A stretch of DNA of 52,562 nucleotides from Gordonia sp. 'Campus' (GTDB lineage: Bacteria > Actinomycetota > Actinomycetes > Mycobacteriales > Mycobacteriaceae): the NCBI RefSeq assembly GCF_022206305.1, contig NZ_JAKOIW010000025.1:1-52562 (forward strand), in the 5' to 3' direction. Below, piece after piece: positions 17,417 through 25,683 of the stretch (its first letter is position 1; each line of letters opens with the position of its first letter). The notes under the pieces were generated by a model. The model was not told the origin of the DNA and did no database searches. It saw only the letters and a list, made by a program, of their open reading frames with translations. The translations under genes and the position numbers were made by a program.

Positions 17417-18834
17417 GCGCGCATCCGGCCGGGCCCCGGCACGCCGAGCTGCTGGCCGCACCGCATCTCGCGGAGCGTCCGAACGACCCGGCCGTCCTCG
17501 CGGCCATCCCCGCGCAGGTGTGGCCACGCAACGCTGCGCGCGACGACTCGGGGGAACTGCGCATCGCCGGGGTACCGGTGAGCGAGCTCGCCGCCGAGTT
17601 CGGTACGCCGGCCTTCTTCATCGACGAAGCCGACTTCCGGTCCCGCTGCCGCGACATGATGGCCGCGTTCGGACCTCACGGTCGCGTGCACTACGCGTCG
17701 AAGGCGTTCCTGTGCAGTGAGATCGCCCGCTGGGTCGACGACGAGGGTCTGTCTCTCGATGTGTGCAGTGGCGGTGAACTGGCCATAGCATTGCGCGCCG
17801 GTTTCCCGCCGGAGCGGATCGCCCTGCACGGCAACAACAAGAGCGTCGACGAGTTACGCGCGGCGGTCGAGGCGGGGATCGGTCACGTCGTCCTCGATTC
17901 GATGGTCGAGATCGAACGCCTCGACGCGGTCGCCCGCGAGCGCGGTGTCGTCGCCGACGTCCTCGTCCGTGTGACCGTGGGCGTCGAGGCCCACACCCAC
18001 GAGTTCATCTCCACCGCCCACGAAGACCAGAAGTTCGGGTTCTCGCTCGCCGGGGGCGTCGCGATGGAGGCCATCCGGAAGGTCTTCGCCACAGGCAATC
18101 TCCGGCTCGTCGGTCTGCACAGCCACATCGGTTCACAGATCTTCGACATGGACGGGTTCGAGCTCGCCGCCCATCGGGTCCTCGGGCTGCTGCACGACGT
18201 CGTCGACGAGTTCGGCGTCGAGAAGACGTCCCAGATGTCGATCGTCGATCTCGGTGGGGGACTGGGTATCTCGTACCTCCCCGAGGAGCGGCCGCTCCCG
18301 GTCGAGAAGGTGGCGGAGACCCTGGCCGCCATCGTCGAGCGCGAGTCGGCCGCCGTGGGCCTGCCCATGCCGACCATCGCGGTCGAACCCGGCCGCGCGA
18401 TCGCCGGACCCGGTACCGTGACGCTCTACCGCGTCGGCACCGTGAAGGACGTCGAGCTGGGCGGCGGTGCCGTCCGTCGCTACATCTCCGTCGACGGCGG
18501 GATGAGCGACAACATCCGCACGGTGCTCTACGACGCCGAATACGATGTGCGACTGGTGTCGCGGGTGTCGGAGGCACGTGCGGTGGTCTGCCGCGTCGTC
18601 GGCAAGCACTGTGAGAGCGGCGACATCGTCATCAAGGACTGCTGGTTGCCCGACGACCTCGGACCGGGTGATCTGATCGCGGTGGCGGCCACCGGCGCCT
18701 ACTGCTACTCGATGTCGAGCCGATACAACATGACCATGAGACCGCCCGTGGTGGCGGTGGCCGAGGGCAACGCCCGGCTGCTGCTTCGTCGGGAGACCAT
18801 CGAAGACTTTCTCAGCCTGGAGGTGAGCCCGTGA
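17413..18834 (+). CDS. lysA: Diaminopimelate decarboxylase
   Basis: The 473-residue PLP enzyme converts meso-diaminopimelate to lysine, the last step of lysine synthesis. The PLP lysine lies in VHYASKAFL (about residue 97). LHSHIGSQ, the Gly-rich phosphate-binding loop DLGGGLGI, EPGRAIAGP and the partner-subunit active-site stretch KHCESGD follow in normal order. GTG 17413 overlaps the argS TGA by four bases, indicating coupling, and hom overlaps its end in the same way. The N-terminal extension of about 50 residues before the barrel is usual in Mycobacteriales. Confidence 0.96.
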   Translation: MSAHPAGPRHAELLAAPHLAERPNDPAVLAAIPAQVWPRNAARDDSGELRIAGVPVSELAAEFGTPAFFIDEADFRSRCRDMMAAFGPHGRVHYASKAFLCSEIARWVDDEGLSLDVCSGGELAIALRAGFPPERIALHGNNKSVDELRAAVEAGIGHVVLDSMVEIERLDAVARERGVVADVLVRVTVGVEAHTHEFISTAHEDQKFGFSLAGGVAMEAIRKVFATGNLRLVGLHSHIGSQIFDMDGFELAAHRVLGLLHDVVDEFGVEKTSQMSIVDLGGGLGISYLPEERPLPVEKVAETLAAIVERESAAVGLPMPTIAVEPGRAIAGPGTVTLYRVGTVKDVELGGGAVRRYISVDGGMSDNIRTVLYDAEYDVRLVSRVSEARAVVCRVVGKHCESGDIVIKDCWLPDDLGPGDLIAVAATGAYCYSMSSRYNMTMRPPVVAVAEGNARLLLRRETIEDFLSLEVSP

Positions 18835-20171
18835 CCGGATCAGTCGAGAACACAAGCGGCGCAAGCGAGTCGAACCCGCGCACCATCGGTGTCGCGGTCC
18901 TCGGCATGGGCAACGTCGGGGCCGAGGTGGTGCGCATCATCACCGACAACGCCGCCGACCTCCGCGCCCGCGTCGGAGCCCCCGTCGAGATCCGTGGCGT
19001 CGCGGTCCGCGACCTCGGTCGCCCGCGCAAGATCGGACAGGACCTGCTCACCGACGACGCCGCGGCGCTCGTCGCGCGCGATGACGTCGACATCGTCGTC
19101 GAGCTGATGGGCGGCATCGACCCCGCTCGCGGTCTGATCCGCTCGGCGCTGGAGAGCGGCAAGTCGGTCGTGACCGCCAACAAGGCCCTGCTGGCCGAGT
19201 ACACCGGCGAGCTCGCCACCGCCGCAGCCGAGGCCAAGGTCGATCTGTATTTCGAGGCGGCCGTCGCCGGTGCGATCCCGGTGATCCGTCCGCTGATGCA
19301 GTCGCTGGCGGGCGACACCGTCGAGCGGGTGGCGGGAATCGTCAACGGCACCACGAACTTCATCCTGTCGGCGATGGACGAGACCGGCGCCGACTATGCC
19401 GACACCCTCGCCGAGGCGGGACGCCTCGGATACGCCGAAGCCGATCCGACGGCCGATGTGGAGGGGTACGACGCCGCCGCGAAGGCCGCGATCCTGGCCT
19501 CGATCGCCTTCCACACACGGGTGACCGCGGCCGATGTGCACCGTGAGGGCATCTCGTCGGTCACCGCGTCGGACCTGGTGGCGGCCAAGAAGTTCGACTG
19601 CACCATCAAGCTGCTCTCCATCTGCGAACGTGTGCGCGACGCCGGTGGCTCGCAACGCATCTCGGCTCGCGTCTATCCCGCACTGATCCCGCTGACCCAC
19701 CCGTTGGCCACGGTAAACGGGGCGTTCAACGCGGTGGTCGTGGAGGCCGAGAACGCCGGCCGGTTGATGTTCTACGGCCAGGGCGCAGGCGGTTCGCCGA
19801 CCGCGTCGGCGGTGCTCGGCGACATGGTCATGGCCGCGCGCAACCGGGTGCACGGTGGTCGCGGACCGCTGGAGTCGACCTACGCGTCGCTGCCGGTCGC
19901 ACCGATCGACGACGTGTTCACGCGGTACTACGTCTCGATGCGGGTGGCCGACAAGCCCGGTGTGCTGGCGCAGGTCGCGGGGGAGTTCTCCAAGCGGTCG
20001 GTCAGCATCGCCGCCGTGCGCCAGGAGGGCGCGGGCGACGATGCCCGCCTGATCCTGGTGACCCACCGCGCACCCGACCGTGCGCAATCGGATTGTGTTG
20101 CGGCGCTCGAAGACATGGACGCCGTCATCAAGGTGTCGAGTGTGTTGCGATTGGAAGGTACCGATGACTGA
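18831..20171 (+). CDS. hom: Homoserine dehydrogenase
   Basis: The 446-residue enzyme reduces aspartate semialdehyde to homoserine for threonine and methionine. It has an N-terminal NAD(P) loop VAVLGMGNVGAEV (about residues 22-34), TANKALLAEY (about 113), AAVAGAIPVIRPL, GIVNGTTNFIL and the catalytic region GYAEADPTADVEGYDAAAK. A C-terminal ACT domain (from about 363, YYVSMRVADKPGVLAQVA) should allow threonine feedback. GTG 18831 overlaps the lysA stop. Called thrA in M. tuberculosis. Confidence 0.96.
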   Translation: MTGSVENTSGASESNPRTIGVAVLGMGNVGAEVVRIITDNAADLRARVGAPVEIRGVAVRDLGRPRKIGQDLLTDDAAALVARDDVDIVVELMGGIDPARGLIRSALESGKSVVTANKALLAEYTGELATAAAEAKVDLYFEAAVAGAIPVIRPLMQSLAGDTVERVAGIVNGTTNFILSAMDETGADYADTLAEAGRLGYAEADPTADVEGYDAAAKAAILASIAFHTRVTAADVHREGISSVTASDLVAAKKFDCTIKLLSICERVRDAGGSQRISARVYPALIPLTHPLATVNGAFNAVVVEAENAGRLMFYGQGAGGSPTASAVLGDMVMAARNRVHGGRGPLESTYASLPVAPIDDVFTRYYVSMRVADKPGVLAQVAGEFSKRSVSIAAVRQEGAGDDARLILVTHRAPDRAQSDCVAALEDMDAVIKVSSVLRLEGTDD

Positions 20172-21249
20172 AGCGACTTCTACGCCTGTGCACCGCGCGT
20201 GGCCGGGCCTGATCGAGGCCTACCGGTCGCGGCTCCCCGTCGCCGACGACTGGAAGGTCGTCACGCTCCTCGAGGGTGGCACCCCGCTGATCAGCGCGCC
20301 GCATCTGTCGTCGCTGACTGGCTGCGAGGTTTACCTCAAGGTCGAGGGGCTCAACCCCACCGGTTCGTTCAAGGACCGTGGCATGACGATGGCCGTGAGC
20401 AACGCGGTCAACAACGGCAAGACCGCGGTGCTCTGCGCATCGACCGGCAACACGTCCGCGTCCGCCGCCGCCTACGCCACCCGGGCGGGTATCACCTGCG
20501 CCGTGCTGATCCCGCAGGGCAAGATCGCGATGGGCAAGCTCGCCCAGGCGGTCATGCACGGCGCCAAGATCATCCAGGTCGAGGGCAATTTCGACGACTG
20601 CCTCGAACTCGCCCGCAAGGCGACCTCCGAGTTCACCGAGATCGAGCTCGTGAACTCGGTCAACCCGGCGCGTATCGAGGGGCAGAAGACCGCGGCCTTC
20701 GAGATCGTCGACGTTCTGGGTCGCGCGCCCGACGTCCACGCCCTGCCGGTCGGCAACGCGGGCAACATCACCGCGTACTGGAAGGGATACACCGAGTACC
20801 ACGCCGACGGCGTCTCGTCGTCCGTGCCCCGGATGCTCGGGGTCCAGGCCGCGGGCGCGGCCCCGCTGGTGAACGGCGCCCCGGTGCGAGAGCCGGAGAC
20901 CATCGCCACCGCCATCCGCATCGGGTCGCCCGCCAGCTGGAATCAGGCCGTCGCCGCCAAGGACGAGTCGAACGGGCAGTTCCGCGCCGCGACCGACGAG
21001 AAGCTGCTGGAGGCCTACCGCCTCGTGGCCGGCAAGGAAGGCGTGTTCGTCGAACCCGCCTCGGCGGCCAGTGTTGCCGGCCTCCTCGCAGCCAGTGCCG
21101 ACGGTTGGATCACACCGGGATCGACCGTGGTGTGCACCGTCACCGGCAATGGCCTCAAGGACCCCGACACCGCACTGGCGGGTATTCCCGAGGTCGAAGC
21201 CATCCCGGTCGACCCGGTGGCAGTCGCGAATGCTCTCGGTGTCGGCTGA
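20164..21249 (+). CDS. thrC: Threonine synthase
   Basis: The 361-residue fold-type II PLP enzyme turns phosphohomoserine into threonine. The PLP lysine is in NPTGSFKDRGM (about residue 69), the phosphate/cofactor loop is PVGNAGNITAYW (about 195) and the late CTVTGNGLKDP (about 330) is typical of ThrC. The ATG at 20164 follows GGAAGG at a good distance and overlaps the hom gene by eight bases. It is the short monomer-type ThrC lacking a SAM-regulatory extension. Confidence 0.96.
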   Translation: MTEATSTPVHRAWPGLIEAYRSRLPVADDWKVVTLLEGGTPLISAPHLSSLTGCEVYLKVEGLNPTGSFKDRGMTMAVSNAVNNGKTAVLCASTGNTSASAAAYATRAGITCAVLIPQGKIAMGKLAQAVMHGAKIIQVEGNFDDCLELARKATSEFTEIELVNSVNPARIEGQKTAAFEIVDVLGRAPDVHALPVGNAGNITAYWKGYTEYHADGVSSSVPRMLGVQAAGAAPLVNGAPVREPETIATAIRIGSPASWNQAVAAKDESNGQFRAATDEKLLEAYRLVAGKEGVFVEPASAASVAGLLAASADGWITPGSTVVCTVTGNGLKDPDTALAGIPEVEAIPVDPVAVANALGVG

Positions 21250-22243
21250 CGGGGCCGGGCGTCCGGTCGATGTCCAGCCGGGCGCCCACAACTCGACCGT
21301 CGGCTCGTCACCGACGGTCCGTGACCTGCCCGTCGGCATCTCCACACGGGTCCGCGTGCCCGCGTCGAGCGCCAACCTCGGTCCCGGATTCGACTGTCTG
21401 GGAATGGCTCTCGGAATCCACGACGAAGTGATCGTGGAGACCGTCGACTCCGGGGTGACCCTCGATGTCGAGGGTGAGGGTGCAGCCGACGTCCCACGGG
21501 ACGAGTCGCATCTCGTCGTCCGGGCGCTGGCCCGCGGCCTGGCGCACGCCGGGTTCCGCGCTCCCGGCCTGACCCTCCGCTGTGTCAATCAGATCCCGCA
21601 TTCGCGCGGCCTGGGATCGTCGGCGGCCGCCGCCGTGTCGGGTCTCGCGGCGGCATCGGGGCTGATCTCGGCCGCCGGCCTGGGCGCCGGGCTGTCGACT
21701 GACGAGCTGGTGCAGCTCTCCAGCGAGTTCGAGGGACACCCTGACAACGCCGCCGCCAGCGTGCTCGGCTCGGCCGTCGTCACCTGGACCGACTCCGCGG
21801 ACGGGGTGCCGACGTACCGCGCGCACCGCTTGGCCGTGCACCCCGACATCTGTGCGACCGTGTTCGTTCCGGACACGGAGTCCTCGACCAGCTTCACCCG
21901 GGGCCTCCTGCCGGATTCGGTCCCGCGAGGCGATGCGGTATTCAACCTGAGTCGTTCCGCGCTCGCGGTCGTGGCGCTCACCGCCGAGCCCCGGAATCTG
22001 ATGGCGGCGTCCGAGGACCGCCTGCATCAGCCGTATCGCGCGTCGGCGATGGCGCCCACCAGCGATCTGGTCGCCGCGCTGCGTGCCTGGGGATACGCCG
22101 CCACCGTCTCCGGTGCGGGTCCGACCGTCCTCGTGCTCGGCACTGCCCCGGTCCCCGCCGACATCCGTCAGATCGCGCAGGGACTCGGCTTCACCACCCG
22201 CTCGGTCGCCATTGCCGGCGGCGTCGAGATCAGCGTCGGCTGA
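21230..22243 (+). CDS. thrB: Homoserine kinase
   Basis: This GHMP-family kinase (about 337 residues) phosphorylates homoserine, supplying ThrC. It shows VPASSANLGPGFDCLGMAL (about residues 40-58), the ATP loop PHSRGLGSSAAAAV (about 123), SEFEGHPDNAAASVLG and the C-terminal VSGAGPTVLVL. The start is uncertain: ATG 21230 (inside thrC) and GTG 21239 are both possible, and they only change a poorly conserved N-terminus. It ends the argS-thrB series and is followed by a GC-rich hairpin. Confidence 0.94.
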   Translation: MLSVSADGAGRPVDVQPGAHNSTVGSSPTVRDLPVGISTRVRVPASSANLGPGFDCLGMALGIHDEVIVETVDSGVTLDVEGEGAADVPRDESHLVVRALARGLAHAGFRAPGLTLRCVNQIPHSRGLGSSAAAAVSGLAAASGLISAAGLGAGLSTDELVQLSSEFEGHPDNAAASVLGSAVVTWTDSADGVPTYRAHRLAVHPDICATVFVPDTESSTSFTRGLLPDSVPRGDAVFNLSRSALAVVALTAEPRNLMAASEDRLHQPYRASAMAPTSDLVAALRAWGYAATVSGAGPTVLVLGTAPVPADIRQIAQGLGFTTRSVAIAGGVEISVG

Positions 22244-22254
22244 TTCGCGTCCCC

Positions 22255-22272
22255 GGGCCCGGAGCGGGGCCC
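22255..22272 (+). terminator. Hairpin after thrB
   Basis: GGGCCC (22255-22260), a six-base loop and GGGCCC (22267-22272) form a compact GC stem 12 bases after the thrB stop. There is only a weak T stretch (CGTTT) after it, so it may be a weak or factor-assisted terminator. Confidence 0.45.
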
Positions 22273-22296
22273 TGCTCGTTTGGCGCATTCGGCGTG

Positions 22297-22326
22297 TTGC
22301 CCCTATCATGCGAACGGGGTTACCAT
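22297..22326 (+). promoter_or_regulatory. Promoter of rho
   Basis: TTGCCC (22297-22302) and TACCAT (22321-22326) with an 18-base spacer match a housekeeping sigma-factor promoter. Transcription from here would give a leader of roughly 250 bases before the rho start codon. Confidence 0.55.
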
Positions 22327-22333
22327 ATTCTGG

Positions 22334-22586
22334 TCTAGCCGCGCGGGCTTGTCCTGCCGCTTCTCATTCATCACCGACCGGAGCACACCGGCTGTCGAAC
22401 CTGCCGTGGTCGTGGGTGTCTGTCGACGGAGTCGACAGGGCCGAAGCGTAGGTACTCTCCGAGCACGCTCGCAGCGGGACCGCATATTTCTCTACCGTCC
22501 ACCGCGGACGGACTCCCTAGCGCACAGAAGCAGGGAAACGTAGACCTCACGCAGTTTTCGTCTGCGGGAGGAACGAAAGGACTTCC
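22334..22586 (+). promoter_or_regulatory. Long 5' leader of rho with hairpins
   Basis: This stretch has no gene. It contains a perfect hairpin TGTCGAC-GGA-GTCGACA (22421-22437), a second hairpin CCGTCC-ACCGC-GGACGG (22495-22511) and C-rich unpaired sections. In Escherichia coli rho controls itself by terminating inside its own leader; a similar autoregulatory leader here is inference. A ribosome-binding site (AAAGGA) precedes the GTG at 22587. Confidence 0.45.
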
Positions 22587-24668
22587 GTGACCGATACGGA
22601 CCTGATCACCGCACCTGCCGAGCAGGAATCCGCGGGTTCGGCCGCCCCCGATTCGGGACAACCGGCCACCAAGACACGTGCACGCACCGGTCTTTCCGGC
22701 ATGGTGCTGAGCGAACTCCGGACGGTCGCCGGTGAACTCGGCATCAAGGGCACCTCGGGAATGCGCAAGGGCGACCTGATCGCCGCCATCAAGGAGCGCC
22801 AGGCCGGAGGCGGCGCCGCCGCGGCTCCCAAGAGCGCCCCGACCCGGGCCAAGAGCGCCGCGAAGGCCGCCCCGACCACCGACGACCAACTCACGATCGC
22901 CGACTCCCCGTCGGGGGATGCCTCCACCGACGCGCCGAAGGCCGACGCGCCCAAGGGCGCCGGGCGGGCGTCGAGGTCCGCCGGTCGCAAGACCGCCGAG
23001 ACAAGCGCCGACCAGAACGTGACGCCCGACAACGGTGCCCAGGACGAGGCGCCCAAGGACAGGGCTCCCGCCGAGAAGGCCACCACCGAGAACGCCGACA
23101 CCGCGCCCGGCGACGGCGGCCAGCGGGAGGGTGCGTCGGATTCCGAGGCCGGTGGCGGCCGCGAACGACGCCCGCGCCGCGACGGTGCGGCCGAGTCGTC
23201 CGGCGACGCCGACGGCGGTGAGCAGCGCACCCGCCGGAACCGCAACCAGAACCGGGACAACCAGAACCGCGACGGGGGTCAGAACCGCGACAACCAGAAC
23301 CGCGACGGCGGCCAGAACCGGGACAACCAGAACCGGGACAACCAGAACCGGGATGGCGGCCAGAACCGGGATGGCGGCCAGAACCGGGACGGGGGCCAGA
23401 ACCGCGACAACCGTGACGATGACGGAGAGGGCGGCGGCCGTCGCCGTGGCCGTCGTTTCCGCGAGCGTCGTCGTGGCCAGAACCGCGACACCCCGAACGA
23501 GCCCCAGGTCTCCGAGGACGACGTGTTGCAGCCGGTCGCCGGCATCCTCGACGTCCTCGACAACTACGCCTTCGTGCGGACCTCCGGATACCTCGCCGGT
23601 CCGAACGACGTCTATGTCTCGATGAACCTCGTCCGCAAGAACGGGCTCCGACGCGGCGACGCGATCACCGGTGCGGTCAAGGTCGCGCGCGACGGGGATC
23701 AGCAGAACCAGCGTCAGAAGTTCAATCCGCTGGTGCGCCTCGACACGGTCAACGGTGGGGACGTGGAGGCGGCCAAGCGTCGTCCCGAGTTCAACAAGCT
23801 GACCCCGCTCTACCCGAATCAGCGGCTGCGCCTGGAGACGACCCCCGAGCGTCTCGACACGCGGGTCATCGACCTGATCATGCCGATCGGCAAGGGGCAG
23901 CGTGCGCTGATCGTGTCGCCGCCGAAGGCCGGTAAGACGACGATCCTGCAGGACATCGCCAACGCCATCGCCACCAACAACCCCGAATGCCACCTCATGG
24001 TCGTGTTGGTCGACGAGCGTCCCGAAGAGGTCACCGACATGCAGCGTTCGGTGAAGGGCGAGGTCATCGCCTCGACCTTCGACCGCCCGCCGTCAGACCA
24101 CACGTCGGTGTCCGAACTCGCGATCGAGCGCGCCAAGCGTCTGGTCGAGAGCGGCAAAGACGTCGTGGTGCTGCTCGACTCGATCACCCGCCTGGGTCGT
24201 GCGTACAACAACGCGTCGCCGGCATCGGGTCGAATCCTCTCCGGCGGTGTCGATTCCACCGCGCTCTACCCGCCCAAGCGCTTCCTCGGCGCGGCTCGCA
24301 ACATCGAGAACGGCGGCTCCCTGACGATCATCGCCTCGGCCCTCGTCGAGACCGGCTCCACCGGTGACACCGTGATCTTCGAAGAGTTCAAGGGCACCGG
24401 TAACGCCGAGCTCAAACTCGACCGCAAGATCTCCGAGCGCCGCGTCTTCCCGGCAGTGGACGTCAACCTGTCCAGCACGCGTAAGGACGAGCTGCTGCTG
24501 TCGCCGGAGGAGTTCTCCATCGTGCACAAGCTGCGTCGTCTGCTCTCGGGTCTCGACTCGCAGCAGGCCATCGACCTGCTCATCAGTCAGCTCAAGAAGA
24601 CCAAGACGAACATCGAGTTCCTGATGTCGGTGCAGAAGACCGCGCCGGGCGCGAACAACGACGACTGA
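22587..24668 (+). CDS. rho: Transcription termination factor Rho with a QNRD-repeat insertion
   Basis: The 693-residue hexameric RNA helicase ends untranslated transcripts. It has an N-terminal Rho-N helical domain (about residues 35-75, LRTVAGELGIKGTSGMRKGDL). An Ala/Asp/Gly-rich insertion of about 200 residues follows, including ten QNRD repeats (about 218-275) and an RRRGRRFRERRRG stretch. The RNA-binding domain (about 305-380) contains YAFVRTSGYLAGPNDVYVS. The ATPase has Walker A SPPKAGKTT (about 448), Walker B DVVVLLDSITRL (about 527) and the R-loop region after it. The insertion is disordered and characteristic of actinobacterial Rho. Start GTG 22587 has AAAGGA before it. Confidence 0.97.
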   Translation: MTDTDLITAPAEQESAGSAAPDSGQPATKTRARTGLSGMVLSELRTVAGELGIKGTSGMRKGDLIAAIKERQAGGGAAAAPKSAPTRAKSAAKAAPTTDDQLTIADSPSGDASTDAPKADAPKGAGRASRSAGRKTAETSADQNVTPDNGAQDEAPKDRAPAEKATTENADTAPGDGGQREGASDSEAGGGRERRPRRDGAAESSGDADGGEQRTRRNRNQNRDNQNRDGGQNRDNQNRDGGQNRDNQNRDNQNRDGGQNRDGGQNRDGGQNRDNRDDDGEGGGRRRGRRFRERRRGQNRDTPNEPQVSEDDVLQPVAGILDVLDNYAFVRTSGYLAGPNDVYVSMNLVRKNGLRRGDAITGAVKVARDGDQQNQRQKFNPLVRLDTVNGGDVEAAKRRPEFNKLTPLYPNQRLRLETTPERLDTRVIDLIMPIGKGQRALIVSPPKAGKTTILQDIANAIATNNPECHLMVVLVDERPEEVTDMQRSVKGEVIASTFDRPPSDHTSVSELAIERAKRLVESGKDVVVLLDSITRLGRAYNNASPASGRILSGGVDSTALYPPKRFLGAARNIENGGSLTIIASALVETGSTGDTVIFEEFKGTGNAELKLDRKISERRVFPAVDVNLSSTRKDELLLSPEEFSIVHKLRRLLSGLDSQQAIDLLISQLKKTKTNIEFLMSVQKTAPGANNDD
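23238..23412 (+). repeat. Imperfect tandem repeats inside rho
   Basis: Units of 12 or 18 bases built from CAGAACCGSGAY plus either AAC or GGSGGY codons recur ten times and encode alternating NQNRD and GGQNRD. They stay in frame and lie in the disordered insertion of Rho. Copy number is likely to vary between strains by slippage. Confidence 0.85.
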
Positions 24669-24696
24669 CCCAGTCGGAGACTAGAACGGCGCCGAC

Positions 24697-24739
24697 GAGA
24701 ACGGCCCCGACCGCGGTGACGCGGATCGGGGCCGTTCTC
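24697..24739. terminator. Bidirectional terminator after rho
   Basis: GAGAACGGCCCCGA (24697-24710) pairs perfectly with 24726-24739 around a 15-base loop. It lies between the convergent rho and HemS-like genes (84-base gap). It has no long T-run but is a very stable stem, usual for actinobacterial terminators. Confidence 0.8.
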
Positions 24740-24752
24740 CGTTGTCGCTCGA

Positions 24753-25682
24753 TCAGGAGATCAGATCGGCCATCAGCTGGTCCCAGGCCTGGACGACCTC
24801 GGGTGCGACGACTCCGGTCTGGGTGACCACCAGACAGCACTGCGCAGTCCGGTTGTAGATCTCGAGCGACCCGATCGGACCCCACACGCCCTGGGGCCAG
24901 GTCACCCAGCAGTCGCCGACGAGGTTGAAGTTCACCATCACCCGGGCATTCCCGGACGCGAGCACCATCTGACCGCGATGTTCGCGCCCGCCGTCGAGCC
25001 GATCCTGGCGCATCTGCACGCACCCCGGCGCCGTGGCGGCCAGGGTCACCGTCATCCCCAGAAGGGCCGCGTGCTCGAGGGCTGCGATCACCCGACGGGT
25101 GTTCACGCGAGTCGCACGCGAGGATGCGGACGCGGCCAGCGAGGCATGACGCGCCGAACCGCCGTCGGCGAGAATCGAATCGAGTTGCGCGATCTGGTCG
25201 TCGTGGTGGTGTGGCGGCGCGGTGTCTTCGGGGATTCCCGGTCCGACCGGGAACGGTCGAGGACGTGCTGGCCCGTGTCCGAGCGAGAGCGACTCGAATG
25301 CGAGCCGGTCGGAATTCTCGGTCAGGTAGGTGGCGTGCGATGTGTTCCCGCGGTCGTCGAACAGCCTCAGGGTGGGCGGGACATGGGCGGCGGGATCGCT
25401 GAGGAGGGTCGAGGACAGTCGGGACGAGCTGAGCCGCAACGTGATCCGATCGGACTCGGCGCGGATCGGACCTCCGACGGAAACCGGTGCCGCGTGCACG
25501 CCCACCGCGTTCATGATGACCGGCCCCGCCACGGTCACCCCGACGACCTGTCCGAGCGACGGGAGGTGCGCGGTCACCCCGCCCACGTCGCCGATGACCG
25601 AGGAATCACCGAAACCCGCTGTGCGCAGCAATATCTCGAGATCGCTGTGGGCGGGCGGGTATTCCTCGGCGGACCCGGTCAT
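24753..25682 (-). CDS. HemS/HmuS-like haemin-handling protein (divergent)
   Basis: The 309-residue protein appears to hold two copies of the HemS/ChuS-type domain. The first half has LGQVVGVTV, then TLRLFDDRGNTSHATYLTE (about residues 110-128), resembling the SLQFFD...VHKVYL block of HmuS. The second half has GCVQMRQDRL, an FN+NL stretch, WVTWP and GSLEIYNRTAQ, resembling CVQIHTG...FN..L...WVV+KP..DG..TSLELFD. HemS-type proteins bind or break down haem. Similarity is weak and I rely on block order; the usual haem His cannot be placed with confidence. ATG 25682 lies one base after the stop of the flavin reductase gene, so the two are one operon. Alternative: an unrelated protein with chance resemblance. 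Confidence 0.55.
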   Translation of the reverse strand: MTGSAEEYPPAHSDLEILLRTAGFGDSSVIGDVGGVTAHLPSLGQVVGVTVAGPVIMNAVGVHAAPVSVGGPIRAESDRITLRLSSSRLSSTLLSDPAAHVPPTLRLFDDRGNTSHATYLTENSDRLAFESLSLGHGPARPRPFPVGPGIPEDTAPPHHHDDQIAQLDSILADGGSARHASLAASASSRATRVNTRRVIAALEHAALLGMTVTLAATAPGCVQMRQDRLDGGREHRGQMVLASGNARVMVNFNLVGDCWVTWPQGVWGPIGSLEIYNRTAQCCLVVTQTGVVAPEVVQAWDQLMADLIS

Positions 25683-25683
25683 G

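Noticed and set aside
20172..22254. Threonine or lysine attenuator or riboswitch in the biosynthesis genes
   Set aside because: The genes overlap one another and argS is probably leaderless, leaving no leader for such a device.
23238..23412. Regular repeats considered as a CRISPR array
   Set aside because: Units are 12-18 bases, in frame, without unique spacers, and lie inside the rho coding region.
22371..23993. Open minus-strand frame opposite the 5' half of rho with Val/Leu/Pro repeats
   Set aside because: The repeats simply mirror the QNRD repeats of Rho; no start signal or recognised domain.
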